Assembly (NCBI RefSeq): GCF_030733845.1
Contig: NZ_CP132311.1
Span: 2,359,501-2,423,500, forward strand
DNA: 64,000 bases
Reading direction: 5' to 3'
Source: Shinella zoogloeoides
GTDB lineage: Bacteria; Pseudomonadota; Alphaproteobacteria; Rhizobiales; Rhizobiaceae
A program made the position numbers and the translations under genes. Under the pieces are notes generated by a model. It searched no databases and had not been told where the DNA came from. It worked only from the letters and a program-made list of their open reading frames with translations. This document shows, piece by piece, positions 1 to 12,281 of the stretch; position 1 is the stretch's first letter; each line of letters opens with the position of its first letter.

Positions 1-583
1 TGGCCGGAAAGCCGAAACGGCCGAGCACCAGCGCATAGGCGAAGAAGGCGTTGACCGACAGGATGATGATCGTGACATAGAGCACGATGCCCGCCCGTCC
101 GTGCGCGCTGACGAGACCGCGCAGCGTCATGAAGAGCAGCGCCGGGGCAATGCCCCATTGAGCGATCTTCAGGTAGCTGCCGGCGAGCGCCGCCACCTCC
201 GGCTTCTGGCCGGCATAAAGCAAAATGTTTTCCGCGTTGTAGAAGATCGGTATCATCAGCGCCGCATAGATCAGCACGACCCACATGCCCATGCGCACGG
301 AGCGGCGCACGGAGACGGTATCGCCGCGGCCATAGACCTGCGCCACCATCGGCATGACGGCATTGGCAAAGCCCGAGCCGAGGATGAACAGCGTGAAGAA
401 GAACTGGCTCGACAGCACGATCGCCGCCAGATGCGCGGCGCCGAGGCGGCCGAGGATGACGACGTCCGTCGTGTGAATGCCGAGCTGGGCGAGCTGCGCG
501 CCGATCAGCGGAATGCCGAGCGCAAAGGTCGCGCGGAAATGCGCGCGCCAGCCATTCTCCTCGCGATGCGGTGCCATGTGCAT
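1..583 (-). CDS. MATE family efflux transporter (N-terminal part, runs off window edge)
   Basis: The reverse strand reads without a stop from an ATG near 583 to the window edge, about 194 residues of a hydrophobic protein. It has the MATE N-terminal pattern: a first helix with G-I-P-L-I-G-A-Q-L, a T-T-D-V-V-I-L-G-R-L-G stretch, then A-N-A-V-M-P-M-V-A-Q-V-Y-G-R-G-D. MATE proteins are inner-membrane Na+ or H+ coupled exporters of cationic drugs. The C-terminal half lies outside the window, so substrate is unknown. Two in-frame ATGs two codons apart (583 and 577) are possible starts; a weak GTGAGAA ribosome site favours the upstream one. The next gene on the same strand is another exporter, but about 150 bp separates them. 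Confidence 0.88.
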   Translation of the reverse strand, partial: MHMAPHREENGWRAHFRATFALGIPLIGAQLAQLGIHTTDVVILGRLGAAHLAAIVLSSQFFFTLFILGSGFANAVMPMVAQVYGRGDTVSVRRSVRMGMWVVLIYAALMIPIFYNAENILLYAGQKPEVAALAGSYLKIAQWGIAPALLFMTLRGLVSAHGRAGIVLYVTIIILSVNAFFAYALVLGRFGFPA

Positions 584-735
584 GATAGTTCTCACTTTCG
601 CATCGCTTCCGATCACAAGTTCCGGCCGCGATCAATCGAATAGATTTGATCTTTTCATCAAAACTGCAGGGAAACCGGCCTTTCCAGGCGGCCTCCCCGC
701 GAAAATTTCGTCGAAACGTCACGTTTGAAAGCGCT

Positions 736-1989
736 TCAGGCGCGTTCCGGCGTCATTTCCGCCTTGGGTCCCGCTCCCGCGCCTCGAAGTTTCACGACGA
801 AGATCAGGAAGCCGACGAGGAGGATGACCGCCGCGACCGCGAAGGGCGCGCCGGCGAAGACGGCCGGGGCCGACGGCCCGGTGAAATGGCTGAAGACCTG
901 CGTGAAGATCAGCGGGCCGATGATCGTGGTGATCGAGGACACGCTGGTGAGCGCGCCCTGCAATTCCCCCTGCGCGGAGGGCGGCACGCGGGCCGAGGCG
1001 ATGGAGCGCAGCGGCGGATCGGCCAGCGCCTCCAGCGCCGTCAGCGCGATCACGGCATAGACCATCCAGCCCTGCCAGGCGGAGGCATAGCCGGCAAGGC
1101 CGACGACCGAGAAGAACAGGCCGAGGACGGCCGTGCGGTATTCGCCGAGCTTCGGCACGACGCGCGGCAGCACGAAGCCCATCACGATGGCGCCGCCGAC
1201 ACCGAAGATGCCGAGCGACAGGCCGATCTGCCCCTCGCTCCAGCCGTAGCGGAACGCCGAGACGAAGGACCAGACGGACGGATAGACGGCATGCGCCAGC
1301 CAGTAGCAGAAGAAGACGAGGCCGATCCACAGCACGCCGGGATAATGGCGCATCTGCATCAGCGCGCCGAGCGGATTGGCACGGGAGATCTCGAAGCGGC
1401 GGCGGTTGGCCGGCGCAAGGCTCTCCGGCAGGAGGAGCCAGGCGGCGACGAAATTGAGGAAAGCGAGCACCGCCGCGCCGTAGAAGGGAATGCGCGGCCC
1501 GAATTCGCCCAGCAGGCCGCCGATGACCGGTCCGAGCGCAAAGCCCGTGCCGAAGGCGATGCCCATCAGCCCGAAATTCTTCGCCCGCGTCTCGTCCGTC
1601 GAGACGTCGGCGATATAGGCGGCGGCCGTGCCGAAGCTCGCTCCGCTGATGCCCGCCAGCACCCGGCCGACGAAGAGCATCCAGTAGCTCGTCGCCAGCG
1701 CGCAGATCAGGTTGTCGATGGCGAAGGTGAGGATGCAGGCGAGCAGCACCGGCCGCCGGCCGAAGCGATCCGACAGGTTGCCGATGAACGGCGCGAAGAG
1801 GAACTGCATGCCGGCATAGACGAGCAGCAGCCAGCCGCCGTCGATGGCCGCCTGGCTGATATCGTCGCCCGTCAGCTCGCGCAGATAGGTCGGCAGCACC
1901 GGCATGATGATGGCGATGCCGATCACGTCGAGGAACATGATCATGAAGACGAGAAAAAGCCCGCGCCGGGTGGACCTGGCATCGATCAT
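736..1989 (-). CDS. TetA-like MFS drug:H+ antiporter
   Basis: A 417-residue major facilitator protein with twelve predicted membrane segments. The first cytoplasmic loop (about residues 70-80) carries the MFS motif A in the form G-N-L-S-D-R-F-G-R-R-P, and the second repeat is introduced by L-G-I-F-G-V-G-G. The overall pattern (M-F-L-D-V-I-G-I-A-I-I-M-P-V-L-P near the N-terminus) matches the TCR/Tet family, which exports tetracycline-like compounds in exchange for protons. Many chromosomal rhizobial members confer no known resistance, so the substrate is inferred only. The start is supported by GAGGTCG about 5 bases upstream. There is no adjacent tetR-type repressor, unlike transferable tet loci. 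Confidence 0.88.
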   Translation of the reverse strand: MIDARSTRRGLFLVFMIMFLDVIGIAIIMPVLPTYLRELTGDDISQAAIDGGWLLLVYAGMQFLFAPFIGNLSDRFGRRPVLLACILTFAIDNLICALATSYWMLFVGRVLAGISGASFGTAAAYIADVSTDETRAKNFGLMGIAFGTGFALGPVIGGLLGEFGPRIPFYGAAVLAFLNFVAAWLLLPESLAPANRRRFEISRANPLGALMQMRHYPGVLWIGLVFFCYWLAHAVYPSVWSFVSAFRYGWSEGQIGLSLGIFGVGGAIVMGFVLPRVVPKLGEYRTAVLGLFFSVVGLAGYASAWQGWMVYAVIALTALEALADPPLRSIASARVPPSAQGELQGALTSVSSITTIIGPLIFTQVFSHFTGPSAPAVFAGAPFAVAAVILLVGFLIFVVKLRGAGAGPKAEMTPERA

Positions 1990-2132
1990 GGTTCGACCTC
2001 GAAAATGAACGGCGCCCGCTTTCGGGCAAAAATGTCAGGCGGCGAGTTCTATTTCACTTTTTTCAGCGAAACAATCCATGAACATCGCAAATTTTTTGAT
2101 GATTCCGATGCGTTTTGCTGATGCTGCAAAAC

Positions 2133-2165
2133 AAAACCCTCCGGCGCGAAGCGCCGGAGGGTTTT
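2133..2165 (-). terminator. Rho-independent terminator after the zinc metallopeptidase gene
   Basis: A perfect inverted repeat: an 11-bp GC-rich stem (CCCTCCGGCGC) around a 3-base GAA loop, with A4 on one side and T4 on the other, so it can work in both directions. It lies 24 bases past the stop of the metallopeptidase gene and is followed on the minus strand by a T-rich run. Confidence 0.9.
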
Positions 2166-2189
2166 GTCAATCAGGCTCTTGGGAAGGTG

Positions 2190-3116
2190 TCAGACGTCGC
2201 CCTTGAACGTGTCGCAGGCATCGACGCGGCCGGTGTCGAAGCCGCGCTTGAACCAGCGGCGGCGCTGCTCGGACGTGCCGTGGTTGAAGCTTTCCGGCAC
2301 AACATAGCCCTGCATGCGCTTCTGCAGCGTGTCGTCGCCGATCTGGGTTGCGGCATTCAGCGCCTCTTCGAGGTCGCCGCGCTCCAGGAGGCCCTTCTGC
2401 TCGGTATACTTGCCCCAGATGCCGGCATAGCAATCGGCCTGGAGCTCAACGCGGATGGACATCTGGTTGGCCTCGACCTCGCTCATGCGCTGGCGCTGCT
2501 GGTTGAAGCGCGGCAGGACGCCGGTGAGGTTCTGGACGTGATGGCCCACTTCATGCGCCACGACATAGGCCTGCGCGAAGTCACCGGCGGCGTCGAACTT
2601 GCTGGAGAGCTCGTCGAAGAAGCTCATGTCGAGATAGACCTTGCGGTCTCCAGGGCAATAGAACGGGCCGGACGCGGCCGAGGCGAAGCCGCAGGCCGAC
2701 TGCACCTGGCCGGAGAACAGCACCATCTTCGGCTCTTCATAGCGCTCGCCGGCCGTCTGGAAGATGCCGTTCCAGGTATCCTCCGTCTCGGCGAGCACGG
2801 TCGCCATGAAGGCCTTGGTCTCCTCCTCCTGTGGGGAAGAGCGGCGGCTTGCGCTCTCGGTCTGCTCGAAGCCCGGCATGCTGACCTGGCCGCCCTGGCC
2901 CATCACCTGCAGGAGGTCGATGCCCATCGCCTTGAAGACGAAATAGATGACGACGAGGAAGATGATCGTGCCGATGCTCATGCCGCCGCCGCCGGCCCGG
3001 CGCCCGCCACCCATCGGAATGCGGAACCCGCCACCGCCGCGCCCGAACGGATTGCTGCCGCCGGCCCCGCGCTGGTCCTCGATATTGCCCGACTGGCGAC
3101 GACCTTTCCATTCCAT
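2190..3116 (-). CDS. Neutral zinc metallopeptidase (YpfJ family)
   Basis: A 308-residue membrane-anchored protein of the YpfJ/KPN_02809 family. The N-terminus is M-E-W-K-G-R-R-Q-S, typical of the family, followed by a glycine-rich stretch (residues 19-45) and one transmembrane helix (about 47-63). The zinc-binding site is H188-E-V-G-H192-H in the usual HExxH form, with a downstream E-L-Q-A-D-C segment that probably supplies the third ligand. The physiological substrate of the family is not established. The start at 3116 was chosen over an upstream ATG at 3155 because GGGGAAA precedes it and the family begins here. It is a single gene ending in a strong hairpin. Confidence 0.92.
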   Translation of the reverse strand: MEWKGRRQSGNIEDQRGAGGSNPFGRGGGGFRIPMGGGRRAGGGGMSIGTIIFLVVIYFVFKAMGIDLLQVMGQGGQVSMPGFEQTESASRRSSPQEEETKAFMATVLAETEDTWNGIFQTAGERYEEPKMVLFSGQVQSACGFASAASGPFYCPGDRKVYLDMSFFDELSSKFDAAGDFAQAYVVAHEVGHHVQNLTGVLPRFNQQRQRMSEVEANQMSIRVELQADCYAGIWGKYTEQKGLLERGDLEEALNAATQIGDDTLQKRMQGYVVPESFNHGTSEQRRRWFKRGFDTGRVDACDTFKGDV

Positions 3117-3360
3117 GGCGCATTTCCCCGCATTGAATTGCCGACGAACGTTCATCGCGTGAATTCGTTCCTCAGCACCAGCTTATAGGGCCTGCCGGGG
3201 CGCCATGCAAAATGAAAAGCAGCGGCCCCGGCAGGCCTCAGCGCTGCATCTCATCGCTTGCAACACCCACCGACCGGGATATTTTCCCCAGGCATTGTCG
3301 GATCGACCTTTTGCCGTTCGTCTCTAGGTATCAACCCATCATCCTGCCAGGAGAAAACCG

Positions 3361-4020
3361 ATGAGAAAGATCATTGTCGCCGCATTCACCAGTCTCGATG
3401 GCGTCATGCAGGCGCCCGGGGGGCCGGACGAGGATCCGGTCGGTGGCTTCAGGTTCGGCGGCTGGGCGGCGCCGCTCTTCGACGAGAAGATGGGTGCCTC
3501 CATCGGCGAACTGTTCGCAAAGCCCTTCGACCTCCTGCTCGGCCGCAAGACCTACGACATCTTCGCGGCGCACTGGCCCTATGTGGAGAAGGACGACCCG
3601 ATCGGCCCGCTTTTCGACCGCATCAATAAATATGTCGCGACCCGCAATTCGGCCTTCAAGCCCACCTGGCAGAACAGCCATGTGCTCGGGCCGGACACCA
3701 TCGCGGCCGTGAAGCGGCTGAAGAGCGAGGACGGGCCGGATCTCCTGACGCAGGGTTCCACCGAATTCCTCAAAACCCTGTTCGAACACGACCTCGTCGA
3801 CGAGATCCACGTCTCCGTCTTCCCGGTCGTCCTCGGCAAGGGCAAGCGGCTGTTCGGTGAGGCCTCCTTCCCACGCGCGCTGACGCTGACCGGTTCGAGC
3901 ACCAGCGATTCCGGCATCGTCATGAGCAAATATGCCCGCGCCGGCGATGTCGTCACCGGCTCCTTCGAGTTCGAGACGCCGACGGCGGCCGAACTGGAGC
4001 GCCGCCGCAACCTGACGTGA
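3361..4020 (+). CDS. Dihydrofolate reductase family protein (RibD C-terminal domain)
   Basis: A 219-residue single-domain protein beginning M-R-K-I-I-V-A-A-F-T-S-L-D-G-V, the usual opening of RibD-C/DfrA-like reductases such as YyaP. The family binds NADPH, and most stand-alone members have no assigned substrate. The C-terminal half contains D-L-L-T-Q-G-S-T-E-F-L-K-T-L and V-V-L-G-K-G-K-R-L-F, which are conserved in the family. A strong ribosome site (AGGAG) sits 8 bases before the ATG. The gene converges with the downstream LysR regulator, with only four bases between stops. It should not be taken as the essential folate DHFR. Confidence 0.88.
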   Translation: MRKIIVAAFTSLDGVMQAPGGPDEDPVGGFRFGGWAAPLFDEKMGASIGELFAKPFDLLLGRKTYDIFAAHWPYVEKDDPIGPLFDRINKYVATRNSAFKPTWQNSHVLGPDTIAAVKRLKSEDGPDLLTQGSTEFLKTLFEHDLVDEIHVSVFPVVLGKGKRLFGEASFPRALTLTGSSTSDSGIVMSKYARAGDVVTGSFEFETPTAAELERRRNLT

Positions 4021-4024
4021 CCGG

Positions 4025-4912
4025 TCAGGCCAGCCCCTCCTCCGACACCGCCGCCTCGAGCCAGGCGGCGAAGGCGGACATGGCGGGGGTGACGGCGCGC
4101 GATTGCAGGCGCGTGAGCCAGTAGCTGCCGAGCGTCACGCTCGTGCGGAACGGCTGGACGACGTCGCCGGAAGAAAGGAGCCGCGAGAACATCAGCGGCG
4201 GGGCGAGGCCGACGCCCGCGCCCTGCAGCACGGCTTCCATCATGGCGAGCGACGTGTCGAAGACGATGGCGTTCTGCGGCGGCGGCGTGCGCGGCAGGCC
4301 GGCGACTTCGAACCAGCGGGTCCACTCGTCGCGGCGATAGGAGCGCAGCAGCGTCATGCCGAGAAGGTCGGCGGGCTCCTTGAGCGTGCGCGCGACCGCG
4401 GGGATGGCGAGCACGGATAGCGGCGCGTCGAAGAGGCGGCTCGCATCCGTGCCGTGCCAGGCGCCCGCGCCGAAGCGGATGGCATAATCGAGGCCTTCGG
4501 CGGCAAGGTCCACGCGGTTGTTGTTGGTGGAAAGCCGAACCTCGACGAAGGGATGACGCTCGCGAAAACCGGCAAGCCGCGGCAGCAGCCAGCCGACGGC
4601 GAAGGTGCCGACGGCGCCGACCGTCAGGATTTCGCGCACATGCCCGCCGCGGAACCGCTCCACCACATCCGCCATGCGGTCGAAACTGTCGCGCAGCACC
4701 GGCAGCAGGCTTTCCCCCTCCGCCGTGATCATCAGCCCGCGCGGCAAGCGCTTGAAGAGCACGATGCCGAGCTGCTCCTCCAGGCTCTTCACCTGGTGGC
4801 TGACGGCCGCCTGCGTGACGTTCAGCTCGATGGCGGCGCGGGTGAAGCTCAGATGCCGGGCGGAGGCCTCGAAAGCCCGGAAGGCATTTAGCGGCAGATA
4901 AGGCCGAACCAT
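4025..4912 (-). CDS. ampR: LysR-type regulator, AmpR-like, divergent from the class D beta-lactamase
   Basis: A 295-residue LysR protein with an N-terminal winged helix (about 1-60; recognition region L-N-V-T-Q-A-A-V-S-H-Q-V-K) and a periplasmic-binding-like effector domain. The N-terminus V-R-P-Y-L-P-L-N-A-F-R-A-F-E-A-S is nearly that of AmpR and GcvA proteins. Known AmpR proteins sense UDP-MurNAc pentapeptide or anhydro-muropeptides and control a divergent beta-lactamase gene. Here the divergent neighbour is a class D enzyme, and a perfect inverted repeat lies between the two. The arrangement strongly suggests AmpR function, but the protein could be a GcvA-group paralogue; the symbol is a homology-plus-context call. 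Confidence 0.75.
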   Translation of the reverse strand: MVRPYLPLNAFRAFEASARHLSFTRAAIELNVTQAAVSHQVKSLEEQLGIVLFKRLPRGLMITAEGESLLPVLRDSFDRMADVVERFRGGHVREILTVGAVGTFAVGWLLPRLAGFRERHPFVEVRLSTNNNRVDLAAEGLDYAIRFGAGAWHGTDASRLFDAPLSVLAIPAVARTLKEPADLLGMTLLRSYRRDEWTRWFEVAGLPRTPPPQNAIVFDTSLAMMEAVLQGAGVGLAPPLMFSRLLSSGDVVQPFRTSVTLGSYWLTRLQSRAVTPAMSAFAAWLEAAVSEEGLA

Positions 4913-4949
4913 GGCGATGCCCCAATTTTCCTAATGGCTGAGACCAATA

Positions 4950-4972
4950 TTGATCTTTTGCCAGAGGATCAA
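4950..4972. promoter_or_regulatory. Inverted repeat between ampR and blaOXA, candidate AmpR operator
   Basis: The 107-bp divergent region contains a perfect dyad TTGATC-N11-GATCAA. It lies 37 bases from the regulator start and 50 bases from the beta-lactamase ATG. LysR proteins typically bind interrupted dyads in such shared promoter regions. The dyad is seen directly; assignment to AmpR is inference. Confidence 0.6.
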
Positions 4973-5022
4973 GGCGTTGCTATCCATGATGCACAAACCA
5001 TTCGAAAAGCGAGGAAAACGTG

Positions 5023-5802
5023 ATGGATCTGCGCCCCGTCGCGGCCGGCATGCTGCTGGCCGCCGCCTTTGCCATGCCTGCCGAGGCCCGTATTATTTGT
5101 ACGATCGTTGCCGATGCGGCGAGCAACGAAGTCATCCTGGAACAGGGCGACTGCAAGACGCGCTTCACCCCCGCCTCCACCTTCAAGGTGCCGCTCGCCG
5201 TGATGGGCTACGATTCCGGCTTCCTGGAGAATGCCGAGGAGCCGGTGCTGCCGTTCATGAAGGATTATCCGGACTGGGGCGGCGAGAACTGGCGCCAGCC
5301 GACGACGCCGAAGCGCTGGCTGGAATATTCGGTCGTCTGGTATTCGCAGCGCATCACCGAATTCCTCGGCTTCGAGCAGCTTCGCGACTATGCCGAAGCC
5401 TTCGGCTACGGCAATGCCGACATGACGGGCGATCCCGGCAAGGACAACGGTCTCGAACGCGCCTGGATCGCCTCCTCGCTGAAAATCTCGCCGCGCGAGC
5501 AGGTGGAGTTCCTGAAGAAGCTGGTGAACCACGAATTGCCCGTCTCGGCCGAAGCCATGGATTCGGCGATGGAAATCGTCGAGGGACGCGACATCGCCGA
5601 TGGCTGGCGGGCACAGGGCAAGACCGGCATGGCCTATTCGAGGAAGGCTGACGGCACGCTGAACTATGGCCGCCCATGGGGCTGGTATGTCGGCTGGGCG
5701 AGCCGCGAGGACCGCACCGTGGTCTTCGCCCGGCTGATGCAGGACGAAAAGAAGCAGGAACCGCGCATCAGCCTGCGCGCGCGGGACGGCATCCTCGCGT
5801 AA
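5023..5802 (+). CDS. Class D (OXA-type) beta-lactamase
   Basis: A 259-residue secreted serine beta-lactamase. Residues 1-22 form a signal peptide ending A-E-A. All class D hallmarks are present: S52-T-F-K55 (nucleophile and carbamylated lysine), S103-V-V105, Y129-G-N131, K200-T-G202, and the G-W-Y-V-G-W strand. It hydrolyses penicillin-type drugs in the periplasm; the spectrum cannot be read from sequence. An in-frame GTG at 5020 precedes the chosen ATG, but spacing from the AGGA ribosome site favours 5023. It is transcribed away from an AmpR-like regulator, which suggests inducible expression. Base composition matches the neighbours and no mobile element is close, so it looks like an intrinsic chromosomal gene. 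Confidence 0.93.
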   Translation: MDLRPVAAGMLLAAAFAMPAEARIICTIVADAASNEVILEQGDCKTRFTPASTFKVPLAVMGYDSGFLENAEEPVLPFMKDYPDWGGENWRQPTTPKRWLEYSVVWYSQRITEFLGFEQLRDYAEAFGYGNADMTGDPGKDNGLERAWIASSLKISPREQVEFLKKLVNHELPVSAEAMDSAMEIVEGRDIADGWRAQGKTGMAYSRKADGTLNYGRPWGWYVGWASREDRTVVFARLMQDEKKQEPRISLRARDGILA

Positions 5803-6051
5803 TTGCCGGGCATTCTGGCCGGCGATTGAGGCCGCGCGCAATAACCACTCGCGACACCCCGGATCGGCAGTGGAAAGTCCCCGCACTTTTCCTGTCGATT
5901 GGGCGATTTTCGGGGTTCCGCTCGCCCCTTCCTTTGCCTATAAGCCGCTTCTAGCCTTTGAAAGACCATAGATGCGCGCCCGGCCGGTGATCCCAGCACC
6001 ATGGCCCGGTTTACGCGCGCGCGGCCCAATGCGTTAAGAACGGATAGAGAG

Positions 6052-9534
<3,483 letters not shown>

Positions 9535-9559
9535 GGCCGAAGCCGATAGGTGAAGAACG

Positions 9560-9589
9560 AGGCCGGGTGGCGATGTCACCCGGCCTTTT
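9560..9589 (+). terminator. carB terminator overlapping the 3' end of the convergent UdgX gene
   Basis: Inverted repeat AGGCCGGGTG / CACCCGGCCT with a 7-base loop, followed by TTTTG. It terminates carB, and its downstream half lies inside the last codons of the convergent uracil-DNA glycosylase gene, whose stop codon is at 9576-9578. Confidence 0.85.
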
Positions 9590-11048
9590 GCATCCCCTCC
9601 ATCGTCTCTCCCAGATGCCGGATCATCTGCATGTCCTCGATGAAAAGGGCGTGCTGACGCCGGCGCTCGGTTTCGTCGGGCAGGCGCAGCAGGTAGGAGG
9701 GGTGGATGGTCGGGTAGAGCACGACGTCGCCCTCCATGGCGATCGGCCTGCCGCGCAGCTGGCTGAGCGGCTTGCGCTCGCCGCTGAGTGCATAGACGGC
9801 GGTGGCGCCGAGCGCGACGATGAGGCGGGGCCTGACCAGCGCGACCTCCTTTGCCAGCCACCAGCGGCAATGCTCGATCTCGCCCTGCGACGGCTTCTGG
9901 TGGATGCGGCGCTTGCCGCGCGGAACATATTTGAAATGCTTGACCGCATTGGTGAGGTAGAGCGTGTCGCGCGGAAGGCCGGCCTCCTTCAGCACCGCGT
10001 CGAAGACCTTGCCCGCCGGTCCGACGAAGGGGCGGCTGGCAAGGTCCTCCTGATCGCCCGGCTGCTCGCCGACCATCATCACCCGCGCGTCCTGCGGCCC
10101 TTCGCCGAAGACGGTCTGCGTGGCCGTGCAGTGCAGCGGGCATCGCGTGCAGTGCCGCGCCTCGGCGCGCAGGGCCTCGATGGTGCCGGCCGCCGCGGGC
10201 ACGATCTGCGCCTCCGTCCCGGCCGCGTCCTGAAGGCGGTAATGGAAGAGCGGAGGGTCGCTCGCCGCCCGCTCGGCCATGGCGCGCACATTGGCCTCCG
10301 CATTGGCGATCAACTCCGGAATGAGGTCCGCCTCCGGCAGGTTCCGCCAGTATTTCTTCGGCATTTCCGCCTGCATGGCCTTCAGCTTCAGCCGCGCGGG
10401 GTTGAAGATGCTCGCATAATAGGTGCGCCAGAGATCGTCGGTCGGATCGCCGTGACCCGGGTCCGCGCCGGGGCGCGTGTCGAAGATCAGGCTTTCGCCA
10501 TCCCAGCTCGCCGTGCCCTTCGGCGTGGCGATGATCCAGTCCATGTCGGCGAAACGGCGGCGGAAGAACGGCGCGGTGCGTGCCACGACGAAATGCGAGG
10601 GCTCGAACCAGGCGAAGAAACGGCGCCGGCCTTCCGTGCCCCCGGCGATTTCCTTGAAGCGCACGAAGGCCGTCATCTTGTGGCTGTCGCGATGGACGTT
10701 CTTGGCGAGCAGGCGCGCCCAGGCGACATCCTTGTCCGCCGTCAGCTCCAGAAGCCGGCGGTCCGATTGCAGGCGCCAGAGCAGGCGATAGAGCAGATGG
10801 AAACGGCCGGGCTCGGTGTGGCAGACGACCGCTTCGGCCAGCGGCAGGAAGGCGGGCGGCACCGTGAGGGGCGGCGCTGGCGGATCGGGTTTCGGCAGGT
10901 CCGGCGGGTCGGCTTCGAAAAGCTCGTCCCCGAGATCGCCGATCCGCCACTCCACCTCGCGCGGCGAAATGCCCGCCGCGGCGAGCGCCCGCGCCGCATC
11001 CCGCCATTCGGAAAAGTCGCCCCGGCCAAGGAGAGGAACCGTGTGCAT
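9576..11048 (-). CDS. DUF4130-UdgX fusion, uracil-DNA-binding/glycosylase family protein
   Basis: A 490-residue two-domain protein. Residues about 75-245 are a DUF4130 region (T-A-F-V-R-F-K-E and the F-F-A-W-F-E-P-S-H run). Residues about 285-485 are a family-4-like uracil-DNA glycosylase with C300-x2-C303 of the iron-sulfur site, the G-E-Q-P-G-D-Q-E-D catalytic loop (328-336) and H449-P-S-Y-L-L. The insert K379-R-R-I-H383 is the signature of UdgX, in which the equivalent histidine bonds covalently to the deoxyribose after uracil release. Its start overlaps the radical SAM gene stop by one base (TGATG), so the two are probably translationally coupled. The fusion is recognised in protein family databases but its physiological role is not established. 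Confidence 0.9.
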   Translation of the reverse strand: MHTVPLLGRGDFSEWRDAARALAAAGISPREVEWRIGDLGDELFEADPPDLPKPDPPAPPLTVPPAFLPLAEAVVCHTEPGRFHLLYRLLWRLQSDRRLLELTADKDVAWARLLAKNVHRDSHKMTAFVRFKEIAGGTEGRRRFFAWFEPSHFVVARTAPFFRRRFADMDWIIATPKGTASWDGESLIFDTRPGADPGHGDPTDDLWRTYYASIFNPARLKLKAMQAEMPKKYWRNLPEADLIPELIANAEANVRAMAERAASDPPLFHYRLQDAAGTEAQIVPAAAGTIEALRAEARHCTRCPLHCTATQTVFGEGPQDARVMMVGEQPGDQEDLASRPFVGPAGKVFDAVLKEAGLPRDTLYLTNAVKHFKYVPRGKRRIHQKPSQGEIEHCRWWLAKEVALVRPRLIVALGATAVYALSGERKPLSQLRGRPIAMEGDVVLYPTIHPSYLLRLPDETERRRQHALFIEDMQMIRHLGETMEGMQKAG

Positions 11049-12277
11049 CAGAGCAACGAAAGCTGTTCGGGCCTCGGCGAGAAGAGCGTCTTGAGGTCGG
11101 CGCGGTCGGCAAGGCGCCGCGGCGTCCAGCCCTCCGCCTCGATGAAGGCGCGCACCTTGCGCAGCGAGACGCCGAGCCGCGCCAGGTCCTCCAGCCGCAG
11201 GCGCCGGAAGCGGCGGCTGGAAAGGATCGCCTCCACCGTCTTCGTGCCGAGGCCCGGCACGCGCAGCAGCCGCTCGCGCGCGGCCCGGTTGACGTCCACC
11301 GGAAAGGCGTCGCGGTTGGCGAGCGCCCAGGCGAGCTTGGGATCCATGTCGAGGTCGAGCATGCCGCCCGTCGCCCCGGTGATCTCGTCCACGCCGAAGC
11401 CGTAGAAACGATAGAGCCAGTCCGCTTGGTAGAGCCGGTGCTCGCGTACCAGCGGCGGCTTGATCAGCGGAAGCGCGCGGGAGGCATCGGGAATGGGGCT
11501 GAAGGCGGAATAATAGACGCGCTTCAGGCCGTAGCTACCATAGAGCCGCGCGCTCGTCCTGAGGATGGTCGCGTCATCCGCCCCGTCAGCGCCGACGATC
11601 ATCTGCGTGCTCTGGCCGCCCGGCACGAAGCGCTTGCGCCGCTTCGTCTGCAGGGTCGGATCGTCGGCCGCCTCGATCTTGCGGCGCAGCTCCCCCATGG
11701 CTCGGCGAATGCCGTCCGGCCGCTTTTCCGGCGCGAACCGGCCGATACCGGCATCCGTCGGAAGTTCGATGTTGAGCGACAGCCGGTCGGCATAAAGCCC
11801 CGCCTCCTCGATCAGCTCCGGCGCCGCATCCGGGATGGACTTCAGATGGATATAGCCGCGAAAGCCGTGCACGGTGCGCAGGTCCCGCGCCACCCGCACC
11901 ATCTCGCCCATCGTATGATCGGGCGAACGGATGATACCGGAGGAAAGGAACAGGCCTTCGATATAGTTGCGCCGGTAGAACTCCAGCGTCAGCCAGACGA
12001 CCTCCTCCGGCGTGAAGCGGGCGCGCTCGACATTGCTGGAGGAGCGGTTGATGCAATAGGCGCAGTCGAAGATGCAGAAATTGGTCAGCAATATCTTCAG
12101 GAGCGAGATGCATCGCCCGTCCGGCGCATAGGCGTGGCAAATCCCCGCCCCTTCGGTCGATCCAAGCCCGCCCGACTTGACGGAGTCGCGCCTGACCGTC
12201 CCGCTCGAGGCGCAGGAGGCATCGTATTTGGCGGCATCCGACAGGATGGCCAGGCGTTGCTGCAGCGATTTCTTCAT
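11048..12277 (-). CDS. Putative DNA modification/repair radical SAM protein (UDG-linked)
   Basis: A 409-residue radical SAM enzyme. The cluster-binding motif is C68-x3-C72-x2-C75 (N-F-C-I-F-D-C-A-Y-C). Additional conserved-looking cysteines occur at 22, 47 and 56. The C-terminal part contains a helix-hairpin-helix segment (V-P-G-L-G-T-K-T-V-E-A-I-L), a non-specific DNA-binding element. This matches the family known only as the radical SAM partner of the DUF4130-UDG protein, which is the next gene. No reaction has been assigned; a DNA base or adduct substrate is inferred from the HhH motif and the partner. A LexA-type box lies immediately upstream, with almost no room for a leader or ribosome site, so the mRNA may be leaderless. 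Confidence 0.9.
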   Translation of the reverse strand: MKKSLQQRLAILSDAAKYDASCASSGTVRRDSVKSGGLGSTEGAGICHAYAPDGRCISLLKILLTNFCIFDCAYCINRSSSNVERARFTPEEVVWLTLEFYRRNYIEGLFLSSGIIRSPDHTMGEMVRVARDLRTVHGFRGYIHLKSIPDAAPELIEEAGLYADRLSLNIELPTDAGIGRFAPEKRPDGIRRAMGELRRKIEAADDPTLQTKRRKRFVPGGQSTQMIVGADGADDATILRTSARLYGSYGLKRVYYSAFSPIPDASRALPLIKPPLVREHRLYQADWLYRFYGFGVDEITGATGGMLDLDMDPKLAWALANRDAFPVDVNRAARERLLRVPGLGTKTVEAILSSRRFRRLRLEDLARLGVSLRKVRAFIEAEGWTPRRLADRADLKTLFSPRPEQLSLL

Positions 12278-12281
12278 ATCT

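Noticed and set aside
646..2121. A 491-codon plus-strand frame opposite the MFS exporter
   Set aside because: Composition is of the Asp/Arg/His shadow type and the opposite strand encodes a clear TetA-like protein.
4950..4972. Reading the ampR-bla dyad as an FNR/FixK box
   Set aside because: FNR-type boxes are TTGAT-N4-ATCAA; here the spacer is far longer, which suits a LysR-type dyad.
5020..5802. The beta-lactamase as a recently acquired resistance gene
   Set aside because: No integron, IS or compositional break is near, and its regulator is chromosomal in style.
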